The position numbers were made by a program, and so were the translations under genes. 48,265 nt of DNA from Chthoniobacterales bacterium. GTDB taxonomy: Bacteria; Verrucomicrobiota; Verrucomicrobiia; Chthoniobacterales; JACTMZ01. Every line of letters starts with the position of its first letter. The stretch's first letter is position 1. Positions 16,690 to 25,717 of this stretch are shown in pieces. The notes beneath the pieces are model-generated. The model was not told the DNA's origin. It did no database searches and was given only the letters and a program-made list of their open reading frames with translations. The DNA lies in the NCBI GenBank assembly GCA_014879535.1, contig JACSRX010000034.1, positions 1-48,265 on the forward strand, in the 5' to 3' direction.

Positions 16690-17167
16690 GCTTGACGGCC
16701 GCGTCGGAGAAGGCGAGTGGAAGCGCCTGGATTTCGGCTGTCTGGAGGTCGGCTGCGACGAAGAAGCTGGTGCGTCCGATGACCTGTCCGGACATCAGTT
16801 CGCGTCCACCCGCCTGTTCCACCACAATGTAGTAGATGGTGGTGTTGAGTTCGTATTCGCTGGTGGCGAGGACGTTGCCGCGCACGGAACGGGCGGGGCG
16901 CCGCTTGATGCTGTGGAGCGTGGTGTAAACGATGGCGTCCGCACGGTTGGAGTAGTTGATCGAGTAGGTGCCGTCGGTCTGGATCGCCTTGACGATGGTG
17001 TCGGCCAGCATTCCCTCGACGTTCGGTTCGAGGGTTTCGTTCTTCGAGACGGGAACCGAGAGGGTGGTGATGCCGCGCATCATGCTGGGGCGGGCGTCGC
17101 CGAGGGTGTAGCACCCCGAGAGCGCGGTGGTGACGGCACAGGCAACAAGAAGACGGATGGCGATCAT
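16661..17167 (-). CDS. lptE: LptE-family LPS-assembly lipoprotein
   Basis: 168-residue lipoprotein: signal peptide and lipobox LSGC (Cys19), then YTLGDARPSMMRGITTLSVPVSKNET, a typical LptE beginning, and a beta-rich body with VEGMLADTIVKAIQTDGTY. LptE plugs and helps fold the outer-membrane translocon LptD, which inserts lipopolysaccharide. Its presence argues for a Gram-negative envelope. The start overlaps the stop of the tetratricopeptide protein by 4 bp, and its stop lies within the 5' end of rsmI. LptD is not in this window. Confidence 0.8.
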   Translation of the reverse strand: MIAIRLLVACAVTTALSGCYTLGDARPSMMRGITTLSVPVSKNETLEPNVEGMLADTIVKAIQTDGTYSINYSNRADAIVYTTLHSIKRRPARSVRGNVLATSEYELNTTIYYIVVEQAGGRELMSGQVIGRTSFFVAADLQTAEIQALPLAFSDAAVKLASRLSEGF

Positions 17168-18312
17168 TCGGTGGGGAGTTCGGGCTCGATCGGCGGCAGG
17201 TCGGCGGCGTCGGGTCCGACGGGCTGGATGTCGCGGACCGACGTGCGAAGCTGCGGGCTGGGAGGGGGAAGTTCCTCGACCGGCTCGACCTTGGAGACCG
17301 GCGGTCCGGCGTAGTTGCTGAGGGCCGAGGTTTCGACCTGGTTCTGGAGGCGGCGGCGCATGGCGGCGCGCTCTCCGGTCTCGGGACGCTCTGGGCCGGA
17401 GCGCAGTTCCTCATCGCCGACGGTGGCGCGGATTTCCTCGATGCGGTCGGTGGCGATCTTGGCATCCTCCGAGCCGGTCTGGCGACGGACGAGCTCGGCA
17501 TAGTAAATGACGGCGGCGCGGTAGTTGGTGTTGCGGTCGTAGAACCTTGCGATGGACATGAGGTCGGTCGCCTCGCGCCCGCCCATGCGGGCGAGGTTTT
17601 CCCGGGCTTGTGCGGCCTTTTCGCTGTTTGGATACTCCATGAGGAATTCCTCGAAAGTGTTCTTCGCGTCGATCGCGGCGGAAAGGTCCTGCGAGCGCGA
17701 CTGGGCCTCGCTCAGTTGGACGAAGCCGATCTGGTAGAGGGCGTCGTCGGCGTAGTCGCTCGAAGGATAGCGGTCGAGGATGGCTTGATAGGCGGCGATG
17801 GCCTGCGTGTATTCCCGGCGGCTCTCATAGGATTGTCCGAGCTTGAACTGGGCGGCCGGTGCAAACTTGGCGAAGGGGGCGGCTGCAAGGATGGCGGCAT
17901 ACATCTCCCCCGCCCGCTCGTAGCGGCGGCGCTGCATGAAGTCATCGGCGATGGCGAGCTGGGCAGCCACGGCCCGGTCGAACTCGCGCGACTGCGGGTA
18001 GTTCTCGACCAGTGTCTGGTAGGCGTCGAAGGCGCGGTTCGGGTTGCCCGCCTGGTCGATCAGCTCCGCCAGGCGGAACTGGGCGGTGGGGGCGGTGGTG
18101 GAAACCGAATAGCGCTTGACGATGTCGCGATAGATTGTTGCGGCCCGGTTGTAGTTCCCCGCCTCCTCGAAGTCGCGCGCCTGTTGCATGAGCGAGGACG
18201 CGGCAGGATCATCCGTCCCCGGGGTGGCCGGCGCTTGGGCGAAAACGGCGGCGGAAGACAGCAGGATGCAGGCGGAAGCGAGGATTCCGCAGATGACACG
18301 GGCTTGGGACAT
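17164..18312 (-). CDS. Secreted tetratricopeptide-repeat protein (BamD/YbgF-like)
   Basis: From ATG 18312 the protein has 382 residues with a signal peptide (MSQARVICGILASACILLSSAAVFAQ). Residues of about 45-290 form TPR-type helical repeats with the sequence style of BamD, YbgF/CpoB and outer-membrane assembly scaffolds: FEEAGNYNRAATIYRDIVKRY, AAYQAILDRYPSSDYADDALYQIG, and EFLMEYPNSEKAAQARENL. The C-terminal 80 residues are Pro/Glu-rich and probably disordered. There is no lipobox Cys, unlike true BamD. First of four coupled genes with lptE, rsmI and the DUF4239 protein; an envelope-assembly role is an inference. Confidence 0.78.
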   Translation of the reverse strand: MSQARVICGILASACILLSSAAVFAQAPATPGTDDPAASSLMQQARDFEEAGNYNRAATIYRDIVKRYSVSTTAPTAQFRLAELIDQAGNPNRAFDAYQTLVENYPQSREFDRAVAAQLAIADDFMQRRRYERAGEMYAAILAAAPFAKFAPAAQFKLGQSYESRREYTQAIAAYQAILDRYPSSDYADDALYQIGFVQLSEAQSRSQDLSAAIDAKNTFEEFLMEYPNSEKAAQARENLARMGGREATDLMSIARFYDRNTNYRAAVIYYAELVRRQTGSEDAKIATDRIEEIRATVGDEELRSGPERPETGERAAMRRRLQNQVETSALSNYAGPPVSKVEPVEELPPPSPQLRTSVRDIQPVGPDAADLPPIEPELPTE

Positions 18313-18388
18313 CAATCGGCCGAAAGTAGGAAGCGGGCTGCGGCCCGTCAAGCCGTGAAGCGGGGCTGCAGAGTCCGGGGGAGGGGGC

Positions 18389-19855
18389 TCAATACCGGCG
18401 CCAGAGGGACGGCATGAAGAGGGCCAGCACCGCGAGGATCTCCAGGCGCCCCATGATCATGAGCAGGGATAGCAGGATGTGCGTGGCCGGGTTGAGGGCG
18501 CCGTAATGGCACATGGGACCGACGGCACCCAGCCCGGGACCGACATTGAAGAGGGTGGCCACCACGGCGCTGAAACTGCTCACGAGGTCGAAGCCGGGCT
18601 CCAGCACGGACATGGCGAGCGAGCCGAGGGCGACGATGAACCCGACCAAAGCGAGGAAGAAGGACACCTCGGTGAGGTAGCTGTCCGAGAGCGGCACGCC
18701 GTTGATGCGCACCGGGATGATCTGGTTCGGACGGAAGGTGTGGGTCATCTGCCGTGCGAAGTTCTTGAAGAAGACCAGCACGCGTCCGACCTTGACGCCG
18801 CCGGCCGTGGACCCCGCGCAGCCGCCGATGAACATCAATCCGATCAGCAGGATTTTCGGAAAGTTGGCCCAGAGGTCGTAATCGGTGGTGACAAAGCCTG
18901 TCGTCGTGCTGATCGATACGACCTGGAAGGCGGCCGTGCGGAAGGTTTCGGCGGTTCCGCCGATCTGCCGGTGGTAGAGCAGGCTGGCAGTGACCAGCAG
19001 TGTGACCAGGCCAAGCATCCACAGGTAGAAGCGGGCCTCCTCGTCCTGGTGCCAGCGGCTCCAGCGCCGTGCCAGCAGCCATGCATACAGCATGAAGCTG
19101 ATGGCACCGAGGAGCATGAAAAGGATGATCCACCACTCGATGGCCGGACTGCGGTAATAGGCGATGCTTGCGTTGTGGACGCTGAATCCGCCGGTGGAGA
19201 TGGTGGCGAAAGTGTGGCACACCGCCTCGAACACCGGCATCCCGAGAACCGCCAGTCCAAGGGCGCAGATGGCGCTCAGCCCGAGGTAAATCTGCCACAA
19301 CCTTATGGCGGTGTCGCGCACACGGCTGGCGAAGCCCTCGCTGAACTGCGCGCTCGACTCCCGGCGGAACAGGGATTTCGATCCGACACCGAGCATCGAC
19401 AGCACGGCCACGAAGAGCACGAGGATCCCCATGCCCCCGAGCCACTGCGTGGTGGCGCGCCAAAGCAGGATGCCACGAGGGAATGCCTCGACATCGCTCA
19501 TGACGCTCGCCCCCGTCGTGGTGAAACCGGAGGCGGACTCGAAAATTGCCGCCGCCGGCGGCAGCGACGGCGTGGAGAACACGTAGGGAAGAGCTCCGAA
19601 GATCGTGCTCAGCGTCCAGCCCAGCCCCACGATGGCGATGGCTTCCTTGCGGAGGATGTCGCGTCCGGCGCCCCGCCCGAGGAGGACCAGCAACCCTCCG
19701 GCCCCGGCGGTGACGACGGAGGAGATGCCCAAGGCGCGGTCCGCGGCGTAACCCGGCTCGTTGTCGTAAACGGCATAGGCAAGGCAGCCGATCATCGAGG
19801 CGGCCATGAGCAGGAGCAGCAGGCCGAGGATGCGGCAGAGCAGGCGGTAATTCAT
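18389..19855 (-). CDS. trkH: Trk potassium uptake system, membrane subunit
   Basis: Potassium-translocating subunit of the Trk system. 488 residues with about ten or more membrane segments. The four K+-channel-like P-loops are visible through segments such as FESASGFTTTGASVMSD, HTFATISTGGFSVHNASI, SISTTTGFVTTDYD, and the late NVGPGLGAVGP. The IGGCAGSTAGGVKVGRV loop is the typical TrkH segment between membrane helices. Overlaps the trkA stop by 4 bp, so both Trk subunits are made together. Confidence 0.95.
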   Translation of the reverse strand: MNYRLLCRILGLLLLLMAASMIGCLAYAVYDNEPGYAADRALGISSVVTAGAGGLLVLLGRGAGRDILRKEAIAIVGLGWTLSTIFGALPYVFSTPSLPPAAAIFESASGFTTTGASVMSDVEAFPRGILLWRATTQWLGGMGILVLFVAVLSMLGVGSKSLFRRESSAQFSEGFASRVRDTAIRLWQIYLGLSAICALGLAVLGMPVFEAVCHTFATISTGGFSVHNASIAYYRSPAIEWWIILFMLLGAISFMLYAWLLARRWSRWHQDEEARFYLWMLGLVTLLVTASLLYHRQIGGTAETFRTAAFQVVSISTTTGFVTTDYDLWANFPKILLIGLMFIGGCAGSTAGGVKVGRVLVFFKNFARQMTHTFRPNQIIPVRINGVPLSDSYLTEVSFFLALVGFIVALGSLAMSVLEPGFDLVSSFSAVVATLFNVGPGLGAVGPMCHYGALNPATHILLSLLMIMGRLEILAVLALFMPSLWRRY

Positions 19856-21213
19856 GAGCCGGCGCAGCCGAGGAGTTTGAGCAGCTCCTGCTTCGCAGGG
19901 GGGGAGACGATGGCCACGACGGTGTCGCCGATCTCCACCCGGTCTTCGGCGGCCGGCACCGCAGCCTGGTTGCCGTGTTGGAGCGCGATGATGCCGCTGG
20001 CCGGCGGCCAGTTCGTTTCCGCGATGCTGCGGCCGGCCGCGGCGCTGCCTTCCCCCACGGGGACTGACAATATCTCGACGCCGCCTGGCAGGGAGCGGAG
20101 GACGGTGGCCTCGTCGGCGGTGACGAATCGGGCGAGTTCGCGGCTCACGGCCACCCGCGGGCTCACGGCGTCGAGGATGCCGAGTTGCGAGCCCGAGCGA
20201 CGGATGGCGCTGGCGTAGTCGGACCGATGGATCAGGGTGAGGCAGGCCTTCGCCCCGATGTCGCGCGCCTGCAGGCAGGCCATGACGTTGTCCTCATCGT
20301 CATGGGTGGCGGCCACGAAGAAGTCGGCGTCACCGACTCGCTCCTCCTTCAACTCGCGCAGCGAGGTGGCGTCGGCGTTGATGACCGTGCATTTCTGCAG
20401 CTGCTGTCCTAGCTGTTCGCAGAGGCGGCGGTCCTTTTCCATGATGCGCGTGCGGAAGTTTCCGCCCTCGAGGGCCTGCGCAAGGGCGAAGCCGTAATCC
20501 CCGCCGCCGAAGATGACGACGTTGAGTTGCCCGTCGTCCCCGTTGGAAAGGTTCAGCTTGCGGACACCCTCCGCGAGGCGGCGCGGATGGCCGAAGATGG
20601 TCACAAGGTCGCCGGCTTCAAGGGCGTCGCCGGCCTGGGGGATGATCAGCTTGCCGCGGCGCAGGACGGCCCCGATCCGCACGCGGGGCGGCAGTCCGAG
20701 GTCGCGCAGGGGAATGGCGAGGGCCGGGCTTCCCGGCTCGAGGCGGATCTGCTGCAGTTCGATGCGTCCGCGGGCGAGTTCCTCCACGGCGAGGCAGTCG
20801 GGGTTGCGGATGGATTTGGCCAACTCGACGGCGGCCAGCCTCGCCGGGCTGAAAAGGTAGTCCACCCGGAACTGCCCGGCGTAGTCGTAGAGCCACTGTT
20901 CGCGCTGCATGGCGAGGCTGGTGCGGGCGATGCTGCGGCGCGCGCCCAGGGATTTGCCGATCGAGGTGCAGACGAGATTGGTGTGGTCGTGGCTGGTCAG
21001 GGCGAAAAGCACGTCGCACTTGGCCACGCCCGCCTCTTCGAGGATTTCCACGCTGGCGCCGCTGCCGTGGATGACCCGGCTGTCGAGTTGCTCGTTGAGT
21101 TCGGCGGCGAGCTTTTCATCGTTCTCCACGAGGCAGATCGAATGCTCCTGTTCCGAGAGTGTGCGTGCCATGTGCAGGCCGATCGAGCCCGCCCCCACGA
21201 TGATGATATTCAT
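19852..21213 (-). CDS. trkA: Trk potassium uptake system, NAD-binding regulatory subunit
   Basis: Cytoplasmic regulator that binds NAD(H)/ATP and gates TrkH. 453 residues in the classic TrkA duplication: RCK-N domain 1 with GAGSIG at 6-11, a TrkA-C domain (GSPALAIPLRDLGLPPRVRIGAVLR), RCK-N domain 2 with IFGGGDYGFALAQAL near 240, and a second TrkA-C domain (about 370-450). I chose ATG 21213 because it gives MNIIIVGAGSIG; the frame stays open upstream but has no family sequence there. A 16-bp perfect palindrome lies about 80 bp upstream. Confidence 0.95.
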   Translation of the reverse strand: MNIIIVGAGSIGLHMARTLSEQEHSICLVENDEKLAAELNEQLDSRVIHGSGASVEILEEAGVAKCDVLFALTSHDHTNLVCTSIGKSLGARRSIARTSLAMQREQWLYDYAGQFRVDYLFSPARLAAVELAKSIRNPDCLAVEELARGRIELQQIRLEPGSPALAIPLRDLGLPPRVRIGAVLRRGKLIIPQAGDALEAGDLVTIFGHPRRLAEGVRKLNLSNGDDGQLNVVIFGGGDYGFALAQALEGGNFRTRIMEKDRRLCEQLGQQLQKCTVINADATSLRELKEERVGDADFFVAATHDDEDNVMACLQARDIGAKACLTLIHRSDYASAIRRSGSQLGILDAVSPRVAVSRELARFVTADEATVLRSLPGGVEILSVPVGEGSAAAGRSIAETNWPPASGIIALQHGNQAAVPAAEDRVEIGDTVVAIVSPPAKQELLKLLGCAGS

Positions 21214-21289
21214 GCTGGTGCGGCATGGTGCGAGGGGGATGGAGGGGCGGAGCAAGCAAAAACTCGGCACCGACTCTGTTGCGTGGTTT

Positions 21290-21305
21290 GCAAGCGGCCG
21301 CTTGC
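21290..21305. repeat. 16-bp perfect palindrome between trkA and the glycosyltransferase gene
   Basis: GCAAGCGGCCGCTTGC reads the same on both strands. It sits in the 108-bp divergent gap, 16 bp before the GTG of the glycosyltransferase gene and 76 bp upstream of trkA. It could be a regulator site or an RNA hairpin in the leader; there is no U-tract, so it is not a terminator. Confidence 0.45.
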
Positions 21306-21321
21306 GTGGCAGGTTGGCCTC

Positions 21322-22056
21322 GTGCCGGAGCCCGTGCAGGTCAGCTTTCTTGTTCCCGCCTTCAACGAGGAAATCCTCGTCGGCCGCGCGGTCCGTTCGA
21401 TCCGGCAAGCCGCGGCGGAATGCGGTCTGGAGGTCTTCGAAATCCTCGTCTGCGACAATGCCTCGACCGATGCCACGGCGGATGTGGCCCGTGCGGCCGG
21501 GGCCCGGGTGGTCCTTGAGCCGCACCGGCAGATCGCACGGGCGCGCAATGCGGCCGCCGCCTCCTCGTCCGGCGCGTGGCTGGTCTGGCTCGATGCCGAT
21601 GCGATCCTCACCGGGGATGTCCTGGAGGGCACGCTGGAGGCGCTGGCATCCGGCGTTGTGTGCGGCGGCGGGGCGCGCGTGGAATTGGAGGGGGAGGAAC
21701 TGACGCTGCCGGCGCGGTGCGTGGTGCGGATGTGGAACGGAATCTCGCGCACGTTCCGGCTGGCGGCGGGGTCGTATTTTTTCGCCCTGCGCGAAGGGTG
21801 GGAGGCGACCGGCGGTTTCAACGAGGAGGTTTATGCCGGCGAGGAGCTGGGATTCAGCACGGCTCTCAGACGGTGGGGGCGCGCCCGCGGTTTGGCATTC
21901 CGTGTGCTCGACCGGATCGTTCCCTCCTCGGCGCGGAAGGTTCATTCGTTCACGGCATGGCAGGTCGTCCGGCAACTGGCGGTCTGCGCATGGCCGGGCA
22001 ACCGCGCCCGGCGCGACCGCTGCGGATTCTGGTATGAGCGGCATTCCGCGTCATGA
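21322..22056 (+). CDS. Family 2 glycosyltransferase
   Basis: GT-A-fold glycosyltransferase of 244 residues from GTG 21322. The beginning VQVSFLVPAFNEEILVGRAVRSI is the GT2 nucleotide-binding strand and helix; ILVCDNASTDATADVARAAG follows, then RARNAAAASSSGAWLVWLDADAI with the metal-binding DAD motif. A later GGFNEEVYAGEELGFSTALRRWG segment holds the acidic acceptor-site residues. No membrane segment is present. The sugar and acceptor cannot be told. The frame stays open upstream across trkA, so the start is a choice based on the family N-terminus. Its stop overlaps the cysteine desulfurase start (ATGA). Confidence 0.85.
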   Translation: MPEPVQVSFLVPAFNEEILVGRAVRSIRQAAAECGLEVFEILVCDNASTDATADVARAAGARVVLEPHRQIARARNAAAASSSGAWLVWLDADAILTGDVLEGTLEALASGVVCGGGARVELEGEELTLPARCVVRMWNGISRTFRLAAGSYFFALREGWEATGGFNEEVYAGEELGFSTALRRWGRARGLAFRVLDRIVPSSARKVHSFTAWQVVRQLAVCAWPGNRARRDRCGFWYERHSAS

Positions 22057-23198
22057 TCTACCTCGACAACAATGCCACGACCCCGCCGGACCCGCTCGTG
22101 CGCGAGGCCATGCTGCCCTATCTCGGGGAGAAATTCGGCAATCCGTCCAGCCCCCATGCGTTCGGACGAGCCGCCAAGGCGGCAGTGGAGCGGGCGCGCG
22201 GGCAGGTGGGTTTCCTGCTCGGGGCACCGCCGGATGCGGTCGTGTTCACCGGGGGGGGCACCGAGTCGATCAACACGGCGGTGCGCGGGGCGCTCGCCGC
22301 GCAGCCCGGCAAGCGCCACATCGTGACGACCGCCATCGAGCACAGCGCGACCAAGGTCCTTTGCGAGCAGCTTGCCCGCGAGGGATGTGAGGTCACATGG
22401 CTGGCGGTTGATCAGGCCGGGCAGCCCGACCAGACAGACTACCTGAAATCCCTGCGCCCGGACACGGCGATCGTCACGGTGGTCTGGGCCAACAATGAAA
22501 CGGGGGTTCTTCTGCCCATCGAGGCCATGGCCCGTGCGGCGGACGAGCGCCGCGTGGTGTTCCATGCGGATGCGGTCCAAGCCGTCGGAAAAATCCCGGT
22601 CGATCTCCGCAAGGTGCCGGTCCATTTGCTTTCCGCCGCCGCGCACAAATTCCACGGACCGAAGGGAACGGGCGTGTTGTTTGTGCGTCCGGGGCTCGGA
22701 TTGCCCCCCTTGATCCTTGGCGGTGATCAGGAGCGGGGGCGTCGCTCGGGGACGGAGAATGTGGCGGGGATCGTCGGCATGGGCGCGGCTGCCGAACTCG
22801 CCGGGGCGGCCCTTGAAACCGGAATGCCCCGCGTGGCGGCCATGCGGGATGCGTTCGAGGCCGGAGTGCGGGAGCGTTTCGCCGGAGTCCGTTTCCACGG
22901 GGACCAAGGTCCGAGGCTGCCCAACACCTCCAACTTCGCCCTCCCCGGCCTGCCGTCCCGGGATCTGCTGGCCGTGCTCGACCATCTGGGGGTAGCCTGC
23001 TCGATCGGGTCCGCCTGCAGCAGCGGGGCGCCGGATGCCTCGCATGTGCTCCGGGCCATGGGTGTGCTGGAGGAGGAGGCAAAATCGAGTCTGCGCTTCT
23101 CCTTCAGCCGCATGAACACCCCCGCCGATGCCGGGGGAGCCCTCTCGGCGCTCTCTGAAGCGATCCGGCGGATGGCTTCCGGTGCGCCCGGCGATTGA
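22053..23198 (+). CDS. Cysteine desulfurase (NifS/IscS type)
   Basis: PLP enzyme that takes sulfur from cysteine for iron-sulfur clusters and thio-modified tRNA. 381 residues. The beginning MIYLDNNATTPPDP is characteristic, followed by GNPSSPHAFGR, HIVTTAIEHSATKV, VVWANNETGVLLPI and HADAVQAVGK. The PLP-binding Lys lies in AAHKFHGPKGTGVLFV, and the persulfide Cys in IGSACSSGAPDASHVL, in the loop typical of group I enzymes. Start overlaps the glycosyltransferase stop by 4 bp. No iscU or iscR lies next to it, so it may serve tRNA thiolation or a general role. Confidence 0.94.
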   Translation: MIYLDNNATTPPDPLVREAMLPYLGEKFGNPSSPHAFGRAAKAAVERARGQVGFLLGAPPDAVVFTGGGTESINTAVRGALAAQPGKRHIVTTAIEHSATKVLCEQLAREGCEVTWLAVDQAGQPDQTDYLKSLRPDTAIVTVVWANNETGVLLPIEAMARAADERRVVFHADAVQAVGKIPVDLRKVPVHLLSAAAHKFHGPKGTGVLFVRPGLGLPPLILGGDQERGRRSGTENVAGIVGMGAAAELAGAALETGMPRVAAMRDAFEAGVRERFAGVRFHGDQGPRLPNTSNFALPGLPSRDLLAVLDHLGVACSIGSACSSGAPDASHVLRAMGVLEEEAKSSLRFSFSRMNTPADAGGALSALSEAIRRMASGAPGD

Positions 23199-23236
23199 CG
23201 CAGGGGGCGAATTCTGGAAACCTCAGCGTCCCTTTT

Positions 23237-23722
23237 ATGCGCCACACCCTGTCCGTCCTTGTTGAGAACCGCTTCGGCGTGCTTACCCGCGTGGCCGGGA
23301 TGTTCAGCGGCCGGGGTTTCAACATCGACACGCTGAACGTCGCCCCCACGCTCGATCCCTCCATGTCCCGCATGACCATCGTCGTGCGCGGTGACGACAA
23401 GGTGCTCGAGCAGGTGACCAAGCAGACCGAGAAGCTGGTCGATGTGATCAAGGTGGACGATTTCCGCGACGATGAGTTCGTGGACCGCGAGCTGGTGCTC
23501 ATGCGGGTCAATGTGACCCCGCAAACCCGTTCCGAAGTCCTGCAGATCTGCGATGTCTTCCGCGCGAAGATCATCGACGTGCGGCTCGACAAGCTCGTCA
23601 TCGAGATCACCGGCAACGAGGGCAAGGTGACCAAGTTCATCTCCCTCATGCAGCACTTCGGCATCGCCGAGATCACACGCACCGGCAAGGTCGCCCTCTC
23701 CCGGACGGCCGACGCCGAATAA
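23237..23722 (+). CDS. ilvN: Acetolactate synthase small (regulatory) subunit
   Basis: Regulatory subunit giving valine feedback control to acetolactate synthase, the first step shared by valine and isoleucine synthesis. From ATG 23237 the protein has 161 residues: an ACT domain (MRHTLSVLVENRFGVLTRVAGMFSGRGFNIDTLNV, 1-75) and a C-terminal ALS-SS domain with RELVLMRVNV and the closing MQHFGIAEITRTGKVALSR. A start 42 bp upstream would add 14 residues of non-family sequence. The large subunit is not in this window, which is less usual. ilvC begins 6 bp downstream. Confidence 0.94.
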   Translation: MRHTLSVLVENRFGVLTRVAGMFSGRGFNIDTLNVAPTLDPSMSRMTIVVRGDDKVLEQVTKQTEKLVDVIKVDDFRDDEFVDRELVLMRVNVTPQTRSEVLQICDVFRAKIIDVRLDKLVIEITGNEGKVTKFISLMQHFGIAEITRTGKVALSRTADAE

Positions 23723-23728
23723 TTTCCC

Positions 23729-24757
23729 ATGGCAGCAAAAATCCACACAGACAAGGACGCCGACCTCAAGCAGTTGAAGGGCAAGACGGTCGCCGTCATC
23801 GGTTTCGGTTCCCAGGGGCACGCCCATGCCCTCAACCTCAAGGACAGCGGCGTCAAGGTTGTCATCGGCCTCTACCGCGGCAGCAAGAGCCGCGATGTGG
23901 CCAAGAAGAAGGGCTTCAAGGTCGTTGACACCGCCGAGGCGGTGAAACTCGCCGACGTCATTTTCGTCGCGGTGCCCGACACGAAGATCGCCGCGGTTTA
24001 CAGGAAGGACATCCTTCCGAACCTCAAGAAGGGCAAGACCCTCCTCTTCAGCCACGGCTTCGCCATCCACTTCAAGACCGTGAAACCGCCGAAGGACATC
24101 GACGTCATCATGGTTGCGCCCAAGGGGCCCGGTCACATCGTCCGCCGCCAGTTCACCGAGGGCAAGGGTGTGCCGACCCTCATCGCCGTCTATCAGAACC
24201 CGAGCAAGCTGGCCAAAAAGACCGCGCTCGCATGGGCCAAGGGAATCGGGGGAACACGGGCCGGCGTCATCGAGACCACCTTCAAGGAAGAGACCGAGAC
24301 CGATCTCTTCGGCGAGCAGACCGTCCTCTGCGGCGGGGCCTCCGCCCTCGTCCAGGCCGGCTACGAGACGCTCGTCGAGGCCGGTTACCAGCCCGAGATG
24401 GCGTATTTCGAGTGTCTGCACGAACTCAAGCTCATCGTGGACCTGATGAACGAAGCCGGCATCGCCGGGATGCGCTTCAGCATCTCCGACACCGCCAAGT
24501 GGGGCGACGTTGCTGTCGGTCCGAAGATCATCGACGCCAGCGTGAAGAAACGGATGAAAGCCGCCCTCAAGGACATCCAGACCGGCAAGTTCGCCCGCCA
24601 GTGGATCTCCGAGGACAAAAACGGCCGCAAAAAATACAACGCCCTGCTCAAGAAGGGCGAGAAGCACGGCATCGAGAAGACCGGCGCCCGCCTGCGCGGA
24701 TTGATGCCGTGGATCGGCAAGCGCAACCTCAAGGGTGCGCAGGCATCCTACGCCTGA
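23729..24757 (+). CDS. ilvC: Ketol-acid reductoisomerase, class I
   Basis: Isomerises and reduces acetolactate or acetohydroxybutyrate with NADPH and Mg2+. 342 residues, the short class I form. Rossmann motif [18 protein letters not shown] at 24-41; [10 protein letters not shown] and [15 protein letters not shown]; the metal ligands in [22 protein letters not shown] and in the C-terminal [18 protein letters not shown]. Lys/Arg-rich loops around [15 protein letters not shown] suggest NADPH preference. Follows ilvN by 6 bp and is closed by a strong intrinsic terminator. Local base use favours C-ending codons even more than neighbouring genes, consistent with high expression. Confidence 0.97.
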   Translation: MAAKIHTDKDADLKQLKGKTVAVIGFGSQGHAHALNLKDSGVKVVIGLYRGSKSRDVAKKKGFKVVDTAEAVKLADVIFVAVPDTKIAAVYRKDILPNLKKGKTLLFSHGFAIHFKTVKPPKDIDVIMVAPKGPGHIVRRQFTEGKGVPTLIAVYQNPSKLAKKTALAWAKGIGGTRAGVIETTFKEETETDLFGEQTVLCGGASALVQAGYETLVEAGYQPEMAYFECLHELKLIVDLMNEAGIAGMRFSISDTAKWGDVAVGPKIIDASVKKRMKAALKDIQTGKFARQWISEDKNGRKKYNALLKKGEKHGIEKTGARLRGLMPWIGKRNLKGAQASYA

Positions 24758-24772
24758 TCCTGCCTCCGGATT

Positions 24773-24820
24773 CAAAGCAAACCCCGCGGTCGCCATGCGC
24801 GCCGCGGGGTTTTTGCTTTG
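24773..24820 (+). terminator. Intrinsic terminator after ilvC
   Basis: A long inverted repeat starts 16 bp after the ilvC stop: CAAAGCAAACCCCGCGG at 24773-24789 faces CCGCGGGGTTTTTGCTTTG at 24802-24820, with a 12-nt loop. The GC-rich core followed by TTTTTGCTTT is a clear Rho-independent signal on the plus strand. The A-rich flank makes it potentially bidirectional. Confidence 0.9.
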
Positions 24821-24958
24821 GGAGGAATGATCCGGCAGGGGTGGTGGCGGAGTTTTAGCGCGGTCTTTTGCCGAGCCGGCAAAATTCTGGCTACATAACG
24901 AAAGTTGACGCCCATATCGCGGTATGCGACATGACGCATGCGATACGTTTGCGAAATA

Positions 24959-25228
24959 ATGAAACCCAAAGACATATTCAGTTTGGCCGTCCGGCTTCTC
25001 GGATTGTTCTTTCTCTATCTCGCCGTGCGTGCGGTGGCGGTGATTTTATCAGGACCGCCAAGCCAGATTGCGACGGGCGGCATATTGGGCGTGGCACTGT
25101 TTGTCGCGGTTGGATGGTGGATGCTCGGCGGCGCATCGCTCTTGATGGACCGAGCCTATCCGAGCGAGAGCGGCCAGCAGCGCAACCCCGAGGCGAGCGG
25201 AGGATTGAGTGCCAATGTTGATAACTAA
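24959..25228 (+). CDS. Small two-helix membrane protein, unknown
   Basis: An 89-residue ORF from ATG 24959 (an in-frame ATG at 24938 adds 7 residues). Two hydrophobic helices are evident: about residues 9-31 (SLAVRLLGLFFLYLAVRAVAVIL) and 41-61 (GGILGVALFVAVGWWMLGGASLL), followed by a polar tail. No family recognised and no Shine-Dalgarno sequence seen. A quasi-palindrome (ATGCGACATGACGCAT at 24924-24939) lies just upstream. Coding is plausible from the clean membrane pattern, but not certain. Confidence 0.5.
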   Translation: MKPKDIFSLAVRLLGLFFLYLAVRAVAVILSGPPSQIATGGILGVALFVAVGWWMLGGASLLMDRAYPSESGQQRNPEASGGLSANVDN

Positions 25229-25294
25229 CCGGAGCGGTGCAGCCAACAGGGTGTTTCCGGCGGCGATCACTTAGCTTGATCGTTCCCACCAACT

Positions 25295-25657
25295 ATGCGT
25301 TCTCTCTTCTTGATCGTCGCCGGATTCATTTTGGCCATGATTGCCGGTGTCGGCTTTTCAATTTACCAGAAAGTGGCGTCTCCACTCGGAGCCATAACCA
25401 ATTTGGATTTTCCGCTGGTTCAAGTATCCCGATACACGCCTGAAGGCGCACCATTGTTCGAGTTGCGTAAGGGGGAATCGAAATTGTTGGAATACGGGGA
25501 ATATGCAATCGCCATACCAGACATCAAAGCATCGTTTGTTCTCTTCAAGAACAATCGCGGCACATGCGATCTTCATTCTGCCGATGGGGTGTTGCTTGTT
25601 GAGGTGAACGAGAATGCAACCTTGCTGAATGTTTCGAAGCCATACAACAAACACTAG
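25295..25657 (+). CDS. Small anchored or secreted protein, unknown
   Basis: A 120-residue ORF with an N-terminal hydrophobic segment (MRSLFLIVAGFILAMIAGVGFSIY) that can act as signal peptide or anchor, followed by a polar, probably beta-rich extracytoplasmic domain (about 35-115) with a single Cys. I recognise no family. It lies in a stretch of visibly lower GC than the flanking core genes and has no clear ribosome binding site, so recent acquisition is possible. Confidence 0.5.
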   Translation: MRSLFLIVAGFILAMIAGVGFSIYQKVASPLGAITNLDFPLVQVSRYTPEGAPLFELRKGESKLLEYGEYAIAIPDIKASFVLFKNNRGTCDLHSADGVLLVEVNENATLLNVSKPYNKH

Positions 25658-25717
25658 ATGTGAACAGATTCGCCCAGCAATCCACTACCCGCCTTCGGCG
25701 CTTCTGACCAGTCACCC

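Noticed and set aside
18313-18388. CGGGC-TGCG-GCCCG hairpin after trkH
   Set aside because: Stem of only 5 bp and no U-tract on either strand; expected by chance in GC-rich DNA.
24904-24932. TTGACG with a possible -10 (GACATG) upstream of the first small ORF
   Set aside because: The -10 match is too poor to list as a promoter.
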